From: Acutalibacter sp. | Lineage (GTDB): Bacteria > Bacillota > Clostridia > Oscillospirales > Acutalibacteraceae | Assembly (NCBI GenBank): GCA_022801475.1 | Contig: JAAWSH010000112.1 | Coordinates: forward strand, 1-6,004 | Direction of reading: 5' to 3' | Length of the DNA stretch: 6,004 nucleotides | Shown: piece after piece, positions 1 through 6,004 of the stretch | Layout: the number at the start of each line of letters is the position of its first letter | Position numbering within the stretch: the stretch's first letter is position 1 | Notes under the pieces: generated by a model | The model's input: only the letters and a program-made list of their open reading frames with translations | Told to the model about the DNA's origin: nothing | The model's database searches: none | Program-made: the position numbers and the translations under genes

Positions 1-1
1 G

Positions 2-730
2 CCGCCAAGGTGTTCAGTGCCCATTCGGCGCACCCTGCAAGCACTATACACCGTAAGATCTACCGTGGACCATCGGGCGACCTCACGGGAGGTTGATACG
101 GAGGAAATGGTAGGCGATCTGCCGGTGATCCTCTATTCCAAAGGTCTGGTCTTTACCCCCGCAGAGATAGACACCTCCATCCGGCCTGGGTGGTTCTGGC
201 ACCCCCAGGAGGAGCCCCACAGTCTGGAACGGCTGTTTCATATTTGGCTCTCCAGTGTGGGTGCAAACGCGGGGCTGAACCTGAACCTTCCCCCCAACCG
301 GGATGGGCTCATTGACCAACGAGACGTGGACCGTCTGGCTCAGCTGGGCCAACTGCTTAAAAAGGAGTTTGGACACCCTCTCAAGGCCCAGATGATTCCA
401 GAGGAAACCGAACATACCACCCAGCCTGTCTACCGGATTCAGGTGCCGGAGGACTGCCCAGAGGTGCGGTATGTAGAACTGCGGGAGGATATTGCCCAGG
501 GCCAGCGTGTGGAAAGCTTTCGGATTGAGGCACAAAGCGAAGACGGCAGCCGCTTCCCCCTGTTTCAAGGGACTACCATTGGCAACCGGAAGATCTGCCA
601 GCTGACAGATCCCTTTGCGGATCAGAACCAACTGACTAGAACGATCGCCATCGGAGTCCATTCCATCCGGGTGCGGGTCACATCTGCCCGGGGTCCAGTG
701 GCGATGAAAGAGATTATCCTATACGCTTGA
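2..730 (+). CDS. Alpha-L-fucosidase, GH29 family (3' part; 5' end outside window)
   Basis: Glycoside hydrolase that releases alpha-linked L-fucose from glycans. The fragment is recognised by the GH29 block SIRPGWFWHPQEEPHSLERL (about nt 176-235), followed by SVGANAGLNLNLPPNRDGLI, which forms the end of the catalytic barrel. The last 110 or so residues match the C-terminal beta-sandwich domain typical of the family (VRYVELREDIAQGQRVESFRIEA, then the GTTIGNRKI strand). The frame stays open to the left edge, so the GTG at 17 is probably an internal Val codon rather than the start. Bacterial GH29 enzymes usually have about 430-500 residues, so roughly half is missing, including the part that carries the catalytic nucleophile. 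No signal peptide can be judged. The first 25 or so residues match the family poorly. They may be a variable loop or may hide a frameshift. The TGA at 728-730 ends the protein at the expected place. The family call is firm; linkage specificity cannot be told. Confidence 0.9.
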   Translation, partial: PPRCSVPIRRTLQALYTVRSTVDHRATSREVDTEEMVGDLPVILYSKGLVFTPAEIDTSIRPGWFWHPQEEPHSLERLFHIWLSSVGANAGLNLNLPPNRDGLIDQRDVDRLAQLGQLLKKEFGHPLKAQMIPEETEHTTQPVYRIQVPEDCPEVRYVELREDIAQGQRVESFRIEAQSEDGSRFPLFQGTTIGNRKICQLTDPFADQNQLTRTIAIGVHSIRVRVTSARGPVAMKEIILYA

Positions 731-936
731 CCGCACAATGTGTTTTACTCATTTAATGCTTCGCGGCAAGGTTCGGCTGGTGAGAAGGGGCAAATGAACG
801 CTAACAACTAACTACTATGTGGTAGAGGATGCGTGGTAGGCATTGGAAAAATAGTTTGCTGGGTATAAGAGCATTCTATACCAATGGTACACAGCCGCCA
901 AACATGTCGACTGCCGAGAACCAGCCTCTCACCTCC
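731..936. other. Intergenic region without a recognisable gene
   Basis: Between the fucosidase stop and the degV promoter I find no gene with family resemblance, no tRNA and no clear terminator with a T-tract. An open frame at 829-1059 (+) has no recognisable domain and runs through both the degV promoter and the degV start, so I treat it as chance. The same holds for an open frame at 808-1107 on the minus strand. The region does contain an imperfect inverted repeat (841-886), listed separately. Confidence 0.6.
841..886. repeat. Imperfect inverted repeat in the fucosidase-degV gap
   Basis: The left arms CATTGG (841-846) and GGTATA (862-867) pair with the right arm TATACCAATG (877-886). GGTATA/TATACC form a 6-bp stem around a 9-base loop. 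CATTGG/CCAATG could add an outer stem if about 15 bases of the left side bulge out; the two pairings compete for the CC at 881-882. No T-run follows, so it does not look like an intrinsic terminator. It lies about 50 bases upstream of the degV -35 box and could be an operator, an RNA structure or chance. Confidence 0.35.
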
Positions 937-965
937 TTGCCAGATTCTTTTAAATATGTTATGAT
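937..965 (+). promoter_or_regulatory. Sigma-70/SigA-type promoter for degV
   Basis: TTGCCA (937-942) and TATGAT (960-965) are separated by exactly 17 bases. Each hexamer has one mismatch to TTGACA and TATAAT. A TG dinucleotide one base upstream of the -10 box gives an extended -10 element. Transcription would start near 972, leaving a leader of about 50 bases before the degV ATG. This leader contains the ribosome binding site but no riboswitch that I recognise. Confidence 0.75.
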
Positions 966-1010
966 AAAGAAAAGTCTCGTCCTCGCGTTTTCCTCTGGAT
1001 GCTGGGGCGA

Positions 1011-1016
1011 AAGGAG
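1011..1016 (+). promoter_or_regulatory. Ribosome binding site deciding the degV start
   Basis: AAGGAG lies eight bases before the ATG at 1025, which is ideal spacing. The in-frame GTG at 1016 shares its G with this motif, so it is too close to be served by it. This favours ATG 1025 over GTG 1016. Confidence 0.8.
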
Positions 1017-1024
1017 TGGTATCC

Positions 1025-1867
1025 ATGTCCATCCGTATTATCACAGACTCTGCCTCTGACATTGTCTCCCCGCAGCGGGACTGTGTTACGATTCTACCCA
1101 TGACCATTAGCTTTGGGGACAGGCATTACCAGGACGGAGTAGACCTGACCCACCGCCAATTTTACGAGCAGCTTATTGAGGGCGACACCTTGCCCCTTAC
1201 CAGTCAGGTGAGCCCTGGCCAGTTTGCCGACGCTTTTCGGGACGCAGTAAAAGAGGGGCACTCGGTGGTGGCTGTCACCTTATCTCAAAAGCTTTCTGGT
1301 ACCTGGCAGAGCGCCTGCTTAGCTGCCCAGGACTACCCGGGACAGGTGTTCGTGGTGGACAGTGCAAACGCTACCATTGGAGAAATGATTCTGGTGGAAC
1401 GAGCTCTGGAGCTAGCAGACCAGGGAATGGCCGCAGAAGAAATCGCCGGAATTTTGGAGGAGGAGAAAAAGCGGATCCGGCTCATTGCCCTGCTGGACAC
1501 CTTGGAATATCTAAAGCGCGGCGGGCGCATTTCTCCCGCCACGGCTCTGGTGGGTGGGTTGCTCTCGGTAAAGCCCGTGGTGGCTGTACAAGAGGGCGAA
1601 GTGGTCGTGTTAGGCAAGGCCCGGGGGTCTAAAAATGGAAACAGCTTGCTGGTTCAGGAGATCGAGAAAACCGCTGGGGTAGATTTTTCCCGGCCCTATT
1701 GCCTGGGCTACACGGGTCTGAGCGATGCGGTTCTACAAAAATATATTGCAGACAGCCGTCAACTATGGCAGAACCACACCGAGAGCTTGCCTATCCACAC
1801 CGTGGGTGGAACCATTGGCACTCACGTAGGGCCCGGCGCAGTAGCTGTGGCGTTTTTCTGCAAATAA
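1025..1867 (+). CDS. DegV family fatty-acid-binding protein (FakB-like)
   Basis: DegV proteins bind a fatty acid in a deep pocket. In Firmicutes, FakB members present it to the kinase FakA, which makes acyl-phosphate for phospholipid synthesis from exogenous fatty acids. The 280-residue product is full length for the family (about 280). Visible motifs, numbered from ATG 1025, are IITDSASDI (5-13), TSQVSPGQF (59-67), the SGTWQSA loop (91-97), VDSANATIG (111-119), LEYLKRGGRIS (160-170), KARG (198-201) and the C-terminal GTHVGPGAVAVAF (265-277). In characterised FakB proteins the TSQ and SGT segments and the His near GPGA line the carboxylate-binding site. There is no signal peptide or membrane segment, so it should be cytosolic. 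It has its own promoter (937-965), a strong ribosome binding site and a terminator just downstream, so it is probably monocistronic. No fakA partner is in the window. The family call is firm; the ligand and a true FakB role are inferred. Confidence 0.95.
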   Translation: MSIRIITDSASDIVSPQRDCVTILPMTISFGDRHYQDGVDLTHRQFYEQLIEGDTLPLTSQVSPGQFADAFRDAVKEGHSVVAVTLSQKLSGTWQSACLAAQDYPGQVFVVDSANATIGEMILVERALELADQGMAAEEIAGILEEEKKRIRLIALLDTLEYLKRGGRISPATALVGGLLSVKPVVAVQEGEVVVLGKARGSKNGNSLLVQEIEKTAGVDFSRPYCLGYTGLSDAVLQKYIADSRQLWQNHTESLPIHTVGGTIGTHVGPGAVAVAFFCK

Positions 1868-1893
1868 ACGATAGGCTAGCTTTTTCAACAAAA

Positions 1894-1937
1894 CATAGCG
1901 GGCAGAGTACAAAAAGTACCCGGCCCGCTATGCTTTT
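1894..1937. terminator. Intrinsic terminator, probably bidirectional, between convergent genes
   Basis: CATAGCGGGC (1894-1903) pairs perfectly with GCCCGCTATG (1923-1932). Inside, GTAC (1907-1910) pairs with GTAC (1916-1919) around an AAAAA loop, across a small internal loop. On the plus strand CTTTTAT follows, ending the degV transcript 27 bases after its stop. Read from the minus strand, the same stem is followed by TTTTGTTGAAAAAG, which begins with a T-run and could end the MBL transcript, whose stop lies about 75 bases away. Confidence 0.85.
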
Positions 1938-2008
1938 ATAGACGACTGGCTTAGAATTCTGTGATCAAAACTTTAAGCCCATGTACATTGGGTCAGAGCA
2001 AGCCTTAC

Positions 2009-2800
2009 TTACTCCTCATAAAGCCGCTCTGGGTCATAGCAAAAGTCTCTCATCAACCCGTGGGCAATCCGGTGAAATTTCATCTCTCCACCATGCCAAG
2101 GCATAGAGGCGGCCTGACCCTTTAAGCTGCCATCCAGCAGGCCTTGGGTGATGAACAGCACATCCTCCACATACTGGCTGTTCAGCTGCACAGGGGACTG
2201 GTTTCGATGACCGGGGAAAACCAACAGTTGGGGGCACTGACGAGTTTGCTGAACCAAAACTTCTAGGGATTCCTTTAGCTTTGCCAAGGGGCTGCAAACC
2301 GGCAGCTGCATCCAGATCATTCCTGATCCAATGCCATCCCCGGAGAAAAGCAGCTGACGCTCCTTATCCAGGACTGCCATAGAGCCCTGGGAATGGCCGT
2401 CCAAACCAATGGTCTCGAACCGGAATCCCCCCAGATCAAAGACCATGCCAGGGGTCAGGTCCAAAAACCAATCCGGCCCGTGGCCGTAGTCCATCATTTC
2501 CTTTAGCAGAGGATAGTCCAAGTGGCTCATATAGATGGGGACCCCAGCCTGGTGCAACTCTTCCACAGCCATGCCCGCATGGTCCAGGTGGCCGTGGGTA
2601 ATGAACACGGTAAGAGGCTTTTGGGTGATTTTTTGGATCTCCTCATAGAGGCCGGTGACAGTTTGCAGGGCGTCCACCAGCAGTGCTCTTTCTGTACCAA
2701 CAATAAGATAGGCATCCACATAGGGGCCATTTTCGTTAGCCTCATTGAACTGCCAGATATTTTCAGCAATCTGGACCGGGGGCTGGACATGATTATTCAT
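2009..2800 (-). CDS. MBL-fold metallohydrolase (metallo-beta-lactamase superfamily)
   Basis: This 263-residue protein is a likely cytosolic dinuclear-metal hydrolase. All superfamily metal ligands are visible: H69, H71, D73 and H74 in THGHLDHAG, H136 in LDGHSQGS, D155 in SGDGIGSG and H198 in FPGHRN. The N-terminal half (IWQFNEANENGPYVDAYLIV, then LLVDALQT) has the usual opening beta strands. There is no signal peptide, which argues against a secreted beta-lactamase. Its layout is closer to glyoxalase II-like or general MBL hydrolases, but I see no substrate-defining motif and do not assign one. The ATG at 2798-2800 is preceded by GAGAGG (2809-2814) with an 8-base spacer, which supports this start. 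It is the last gene after pepF and recQ, 82 bases behind recQ, with a repeat-bearing AT-rich gap that may hold its own promoter. The fold is certain; the function is open. Confidence 0.9.
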   Translation of the reverse strand: MNNHVQPPVQIAENIWQFNEANENGPYVDAYLIVGTERALLVDALQTVTGLYEEIQKITQKPLTVFITHGHLDHAGMAVEELHQAGVPIYMSHLDYPLLKEMMDYGHGPDWFLDLTPGMVFDLGGFRFETIGLDGHSQGSMAVLDKERQLLFSGDGIGSGMIWMQLPVCSPLAKLKESLEVLVQQTRQCPQLLVFPGHRNQSPVQLNSQYVEDVLFITQGLLDGSLKGQAASMPWHGGEMKFHRIAHGLMRDFCYDPERLYEE

Positions 2801-2808
2801 ACTTTCTG

Positions 2809-2814
2809 CCTCTC
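2809..2814 (-). promoter_or_regulatory. Ribosome binding site of the MBL hydrolase gene
   Basis: Read on the minus strand, GAGAGG sits eight bases before the ATG at 2798-2800. It is independent of recQ, which ends 82 bases upstream. Confidence 0.65.
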
Positions 2815-2815
2815 T

Positions 2816-2835
2816 TTTATTATAGTTTATTATAG
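2816..2835 (-). repeat. Perfect tandem 10-bp repeat with two TATAAT boxes upstream of the MBL gene
   Basis: On the minus strand CTATAATAAA occurs twice back to back (2826-2835, then 2816-2825). Each copy contains a consensus -10 box, TATAAT, at 2829-2834 and 2819-2824. Neither has a good -35 hexamer 16-18 bases upstream: the best nearby match, TTTACA (2837-2842), is only 2 or 12 bases away. The repeat may be a weak promoter with alternative starts, an operator half-site pair, or simply an AT-rich duplication. Confidence 0.55.
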
Positions 2836-2882
2836 CTGTAAAGGGCTGTTAAATATTCCGTTGGCTGAACTGGCGGTTTTGC

Positions 2883-4736
2883 TTAAATTTGATCCTTCTT
2901 CCACTGGACAATTTTCTCTATAAACAGCTTGCCATATCGGACCGCCTTGACCTCCCCTACTCCGGAAACCTGACGGAACTCCTCCAAGGTCTTAGGCTGT
3001 TTGACCGACATATCCATCAAGGTAGCATTGCTGAATACTGTATAGGCAGGGGCTCCCTGAGCTACAGCCAGCTGGGCCCGCAAGGCCCGCAGGACTTCGA
3101 ACAGACCCATATCTACCGAAGGGGAGAACGCCCCCTTTTTAGCAGGAGCTCTGGTGCTGGTTTCGGCGGCTTGGGTCTGAACGCCGCGCTGTATATAGAC
3201 CACCCGCTCCCCTTGGAACAAAACCGCTTTCGCTTGGGATGTCAGCCGCAATACCGGGTAGTCCTGGCCGTCTAGATAGAGGTAGCCCTTATCCAGCAGG
3301 CAGTCTATGTACTCCCGAATCTGCGAGGGCTTTATTTCACGCATAATACCATAGGTGGGCAACTGGTTTAGATCCAGCTGGCGTACCTTTTGGGTATTTC
3401 CGCCGTGGAGCATTTGCACCACCAGTGCGGCTCCCAGACTCCGGCGGTACTTTTTCTCCACACGGGCCACGGCGGAGAGAATCTTCTGGGCTTCCACTGT
3501 AATGTCCCACATCTCCACCACGCCGGTGCAGTTACCACAGTTTCCGCAGCGCCCCGAAGCCTCTTCGCCGAAGTACTCCAGCAGCCGGGCCCGCAGGCAA
3601 TCCCCAGTGCGGCAGTACCCCTCCATCTGCTCCAAGCGGCTCAAGTCCTGGCGCCGTACCTGTTCCCGCTCATCCGGAGAGAGCGCCTGGTTCTCAGTGG
3701 CATTATTAATCAGGAACTTGGCTGTGTACACATCCCCTGGAGAAAAAAGCAGCACACAATGGGCAGGCTCCCCGTCCCGGCCGGCCCGGCCAGCCTCTTG
3801 GTAATAATTTTCTATATTTTTAGGCATATTATAGTGCACGACAAAACTTACGTTAGACTTATCAATACCCATGCCAAAAGCGTTGGTGGCCACCATCACC
3901 CGGGCCTGATCAAAGACAAAGGCCTCCTGGTTGGCCCTTCGCTCCTGATCCTCCAAGCCTGCGTGGTAGCGGGTAGCAGACAGATGGTGGTCTAGCAGTT
4001 GTTGGCACACAGCCTCTACAGTTTTGCGGGTGGAGCAGTAAACAATGCCGCTCTGCTGAGGCCGCTGAGCCAAATAGTCCAGCAGCCAAACCTCCTTGTT
4101 CTTTGGCCTGGCCACCTCCAGGAACAGGTTGGGCCGGTCAAAGCCTGTAGTGGCTCTCAGAGGAGAGACTAGGGGCAGCAGCTTTTCGATGTCCTCCCGT
4201 ACCTGGGCCGTGGCTGTGGCTGTAAAGGCTCCCACCGCTGGACGTCGAGGCAGGCTGGCGATAAATTGAGAAATACCCAGATAGCTGGGGCGGAAGTCCT
4301 GTCCCCATTGGGAAACGCAGTGGGCCTCGTCTACAGCCAACAGAGGCACCTCTACCTGCCGGACCAAGGCCTGGAACCCTAGGGCATTCAAGCGTTCAGG
4401 CGCCACGTAGAGAATCTTATACTCCCCCCTCCGGGCCCGCCGCAGCACCTGGTCCATCTGCCCGGAGGTCAAGGAAGAATTGAGAAAAGCGGCGGGGACA
4501 CCAGCCTGGGTCAGGGCGGCCACCTGGTCCTTCATGAGAGAGATAAGCGGCGAAACCACCAGACTGAGCCCAGGCAGCAACAGGGCTGGCAGCTGGTAGC
4601 AGACGCTCTTCCCCGCGCCGGTGGGCATCACCCCCAGCACGTCTTGGCCAGCCAGCAGGGCGTCTACCAGCGCTTCCTGTCCAGGGCGAAAAGCCTGGTG
4701 GCCAAAATATAGCTTTAAAGCTTCCGTCTTGTTCAC
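2883..4736 (-). CDS. recQ: ATP-dependent DNA helicase RecQ
   Basis: A 3'-to-5' superfamily 2 helicase that unwinds forks, D-loops and other branched DNA in recombination and repair. The 617 residues match the usual length of about 600. The domains run in order. Helicase motifs include FRPGQEALVDALLAG (16-30), Walker A MPTGAGKS (37-44), DEAH (136-139) with the following QWGQDFRPSY loop, FTATATAQV (171-179), ATNAFGMGIDK (283-293) and QEAGRAGRDG (313-322). The zinc-binding region has C380, C397, C400 and C403, plus an extra C375. A winged-helix RQC domain spans about 410-510. A C-terminal HRDC domain spans about 541-612, ending in SGVGEVKAVRYGKLFIEKI. No key residue is missing. The start is GTG at 4734-4736, overlapping the pepF stop as GTGA. 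A weak GGAAGAG (4748-4754) lies 11 bases upstream, so translation probably depends on coupling to pepF. The conserved helicase region begins within about 10 residues of this start, which supports it. Confidence 0.97.
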   Translation of the reverse strand: MNKTEALKLYFGHQAFRPGQEALVDALLAGQDVLGVMPTGAGKSVCYQLPALLLPGLSLVVSPLISLMKDQVAALTQAGVPAAFLNSSLTSGQMDQVLRRARRGEYKILYVAPERLNALGFQALVRQVEVPLLAVDEAHCVSQWGQDFRPSYLGISQFIASLPRRPAVGAFTATATAQVREDIEKLLPLVSPLRATTGFDRPNLFLEVARPKNKEVWLLDYLAQRPQQSGIVYCSTRKTVEAVCQQLLDHHLSATRYHAGLEDQERRANQEAFVFDQARVMVATNAFGMGIDKSNVSFVVHYNMPKNIENYYQEAGRAGRDGEPAHCVLLFSPGDVYTAKFLINNATENQALSPDEREQVRRQDLSRLEQMEGYCRTGDCLRARLLEYFGEEASGRCGNCGNCTGVVEMWDITVEAQKILSAVARVEKKYRRSLGAALVVQMLHGGNTQKVRQLDLNQLPTYGIMREIKPSQIREYIDCLLDKGYLYLDGQDYPVLRLTSQAKAVLFQGERVVYIQRGVQTQAAETSTRAPAKKGAFSPSVDMGLFEVLRALRAQLAVAQGAPAYTVFSNATLMDMSVKQPKTLEEFRQVSGVGEVKAVRYGKLFIEKIVQWKKDQI

Positions 4737-6004
4737 ACCTGGTTCAGCTCTTCCGTCAAGGCGCAGATCTCGTCAATCATACCGCCAATGATCTCAATCG
4801 TGTCCAGCAAAGGCTCATCGGTGGCAATGTCCACCCCGGCCATTTGAGCCAGTTCCAGGGGCGTGCCGGTGCTGCCCGCAGCTAACACCCGCTTCCAGTC
4901 CTCCACAGCGGGCTGACCCTCTTTCTCTATGCGTTTGCAGGCTTGGGTGGCCACCGTTAGGCCCGCGCTATAGGTGTAGGAATACAGACCCATATAGTAG
5001 TGGGGCTGGCGCATCCAGGTCAGTTCCGCGCCCTCGGTCAATTCCACCGCATCCCCCCAAAAACGCTCCAGGGTTTCCTTCATCAGCCGGTTCAGGGTCT
5101 CGGCCTGGAGACTGCCGCCCTGATCAACAATTTTATAGACTTCCCGCTGGTAGGCAGCCTCCAGCAGGTGGGTGACAAAGTTGTGATAATAGGTATTACC
5201 CACCATATTGCTGATTACCCATCTCCGGAAGCGCTTGTCATTGCTGGTTTTAAGCAAATAGTGACCCATAATCAGCTCGTTCATGGTAGAGGGAGCCTCC
5301 ACAAAATAGGTGGAGACCTCTGTGTCGAACAAAGACTGGGCTTCGTTGCAGGCCTTAAAGTGCCCGGCGTGGCCCAGTTCGTGGGCCAGGGTAAACACAT
5401 CGGACATCCGTTGGTGCCAAGAGAGAAGAATATAGGAGTGGTTGCCATACGGACTGGCGCAGAAGCCGCCGGTAGATTTACCCTGGTTTTGGGCAAAGTC
5501 CACCCAACGTTCCCGGTAGGCGGCGCGGACCATCTCCCCATACTCTTCACCTAAAATGGACAGGCCCTTCTCAATATACTGCTTGGATTCCTCCACTGTA
5601 ACGGCAGGGGCATAGTCCGGGTCCACAGTAAGCTTTAGATCCGCATAGGTCATGGAGTCCAGGTTGTGGATCTTTTGCAGCAGCCGGGCGTATTTTTGCA
5701 TATGGGGGGCCAGCTTTGTCATAATCAGGTCGATCTGCCGGTCATACATCTCTCGGGTTACCTGCTGGTCGAAGAGCAGAGAGTCGAACACCGAGTCAAA
5801 GCCCCGCAGGGTGGCTAGGGTCTTTTCGGTCTGCACGGCGCTCTGATAAGCGGCGGCGGTAACGTTCTGGTACTCCCGAATTTTCTGCGAGAACACCCGA
5901 AAAGCCTCCCTGCGTACCGGGGTGTTGGGGTCATATTCGTAGTTGTCCTCAAAGAGGGAGTAGCCTAGAGGGTATTCCTCTTCCCCAGCGTATCCATCTG
6001 TGCC
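4733..6004 (-). CDS. pepF: Oligoendopeptidase F, M3B family zinc peptidase (5' end outside window)
   Basis: A zinc metallopeptidase that cuts short peptides (roughly 7-17 residues in characterised PepF) in the cytosol. The window holds 423 residues of an expected 590-600, so about 175 N-terminal residues lie beyond the right edge. The GTG at 5894-5896 is an internal Val: the frame stays open upstream to base 6004 and reads family-like sequence (YDPNTPVRREAFRVFSQKI). The active-site motif HELGH is at 5369-5383, within the block SYILLSWHQRMSDVFTLAHELGH. The third metal ligand is probably the Glu at 5297-5299 in the downstream FVEAPSTMNE segment. Near the C-terminus, PHYYMGLYSYTYSAG carries the aromatic residues that contact substrate in M3 peptidases. 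The gene ends in TGA (4733-4735), overlapping the recQ start by four bases. It appears to be the first visible gene of a pepF-recQ-MBL unit; its promoter is outside the window. Confidence 0.95.
   Translation of the reverse strand, partial: GTDGYAGEEEYPLGYSLFEDNYEYDPNTPVRREAFRVFSQKIREYQNVTAAAYQSAVQTEKTLATLRGFDSVFDSLLFDQQVTREMYDRQIDLIMTKLAPHMQKYARLLQKIHNLDSMTYADLKLTVDPDYAPAVTVEESKQYIEKGLSILGEEYGEMVRAAYRERWVDFAQNQGKSTGGFCASPYGNHSYILLSWHQRMSDVFTLAHELGHAGHFKACNEAQSLFDTEVSTYFVEAPSTMNELIMGHYLLKTSNDKRFRRWVISNMVGNTYYHNFVTHLLEAAYQREVYKIVDQGGSLQAETLNRLMKETLERFWGDAVELTEGAELTWMRQPHYYMGLYSYTYSAGLTVATQACKRIEKEGQPAVEDWKRVLAAGSTGTPLELAQMAGVDIATDEPLLDTIEIIGGMIDEICALTEELNQV

Noticed and set aside
1016..1018. 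GTG as the degV start
   Set aside because: It overlaps the AAGGAG motif itself; ATG 1025 has that motif at ideal spacing and matches the family N-terminus.
829..1059. Plus-strand open frame of 76 codons upstream of and overlapping degV
   Set aside because: It has no recognisable domain, reads through the degV promoter and ribosome binding site, and overlaps the degV start in another frame.
808..1107. Minus-strand open frame of 99 codons
   Set aside because: It is antisense to the degV start and promoter, its composition resembles translated noise, and it has no ribosome binding site before its first start codon.
1979..1993. Short palindrome CCCATGTACATTGGG as a second minus-strand terminator
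   Set aside because: The stem is only 4-5 bp and the following T-run is interrupted; the 1894-1937 hairpin is far stronger.
5000..5554. Long plus-strand open frame antisense to pepF, and similar ones antisense to recQ
   Set aside because: They are shadows of genes with clear family motifs on the minus strand and show no motifs of their own.
5894..5896. GTG as a start of a short peptidase of 387 residues
   Set aside because: The frame continues upstream to the window edge with family-like sequence, so this is an internal Val codon.
1..6004. A new defence or mobile system built around RecQ and the MBL hydrolase
   Set aside because: RecQ is full length with the standard housekeeping domain order, there is no integrase, toxin, nuclease or CRISPR repeat nearby, and the neighbours are ordinary metabolic genes.

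Overview
The window looks like ordinary chromosomal DNA from a moderately GC-rich Firmicute. A gut-associated Clostridia (Oscillospiraceae/Ruminococcaceae-like) is my best guess. This rests on the mix of a GH29 fucosidase, a DegV lipid-binding protein and a PepF-type oligoendopeptidase, with strong purine-rich ribosome binding sites and frequent GTG starts. The taxonomic call is an inference. No rRNA, tRNA, CRISPR array, insertion sequence or prophage gene was found.

Layout. Bases 2-730 (+) are the 3' part of a GH29 alpha-L-fucosidase gene that runs off the left edge. A gap of about 290 bases follows, with no convincing gene. It holds an imperfect inverted repeat and, at its right end, a near-consensus promoter. 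Bases 1025-1867 (+) encode a complete DegV-family fatty-acid-binding protein, followed by a hairpin terminator at 1894-1937 that looks usable from both strands. From there to the right edge all genes lie on the minus strand. In transcription order they are a PepF/M3B oligoendopeptidase (5' end beyond the window), RecQ helicase, and an MBL-fold metallohydrolase.

The minus-strand genes look like one transcription unit. The pepF stop and the recQ GTG start overlap by four bases (GTGA). An 82-base gap then separates recQ from the MBL gene and contains a perfect tandem 10-bp repeat carrying two TATAAT boxes, so the last gene may also have its own promoter. The two strands converge on the 1894-1937 terminator.

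Functionally the genes are a housekeeping mixture: glycan breakdown, exogenous fatty-acid handling, peptide degradation, DNA recombination/repair, and a hydrolase of unknown substrate. I see no evidence of a new multi-gene system. The points most worth a second look are the duplicated -10 region, the pepF-recQ overlap, the unassigned fucosidase-degV gap and the uncertain first residues of the fucosidase fragment.
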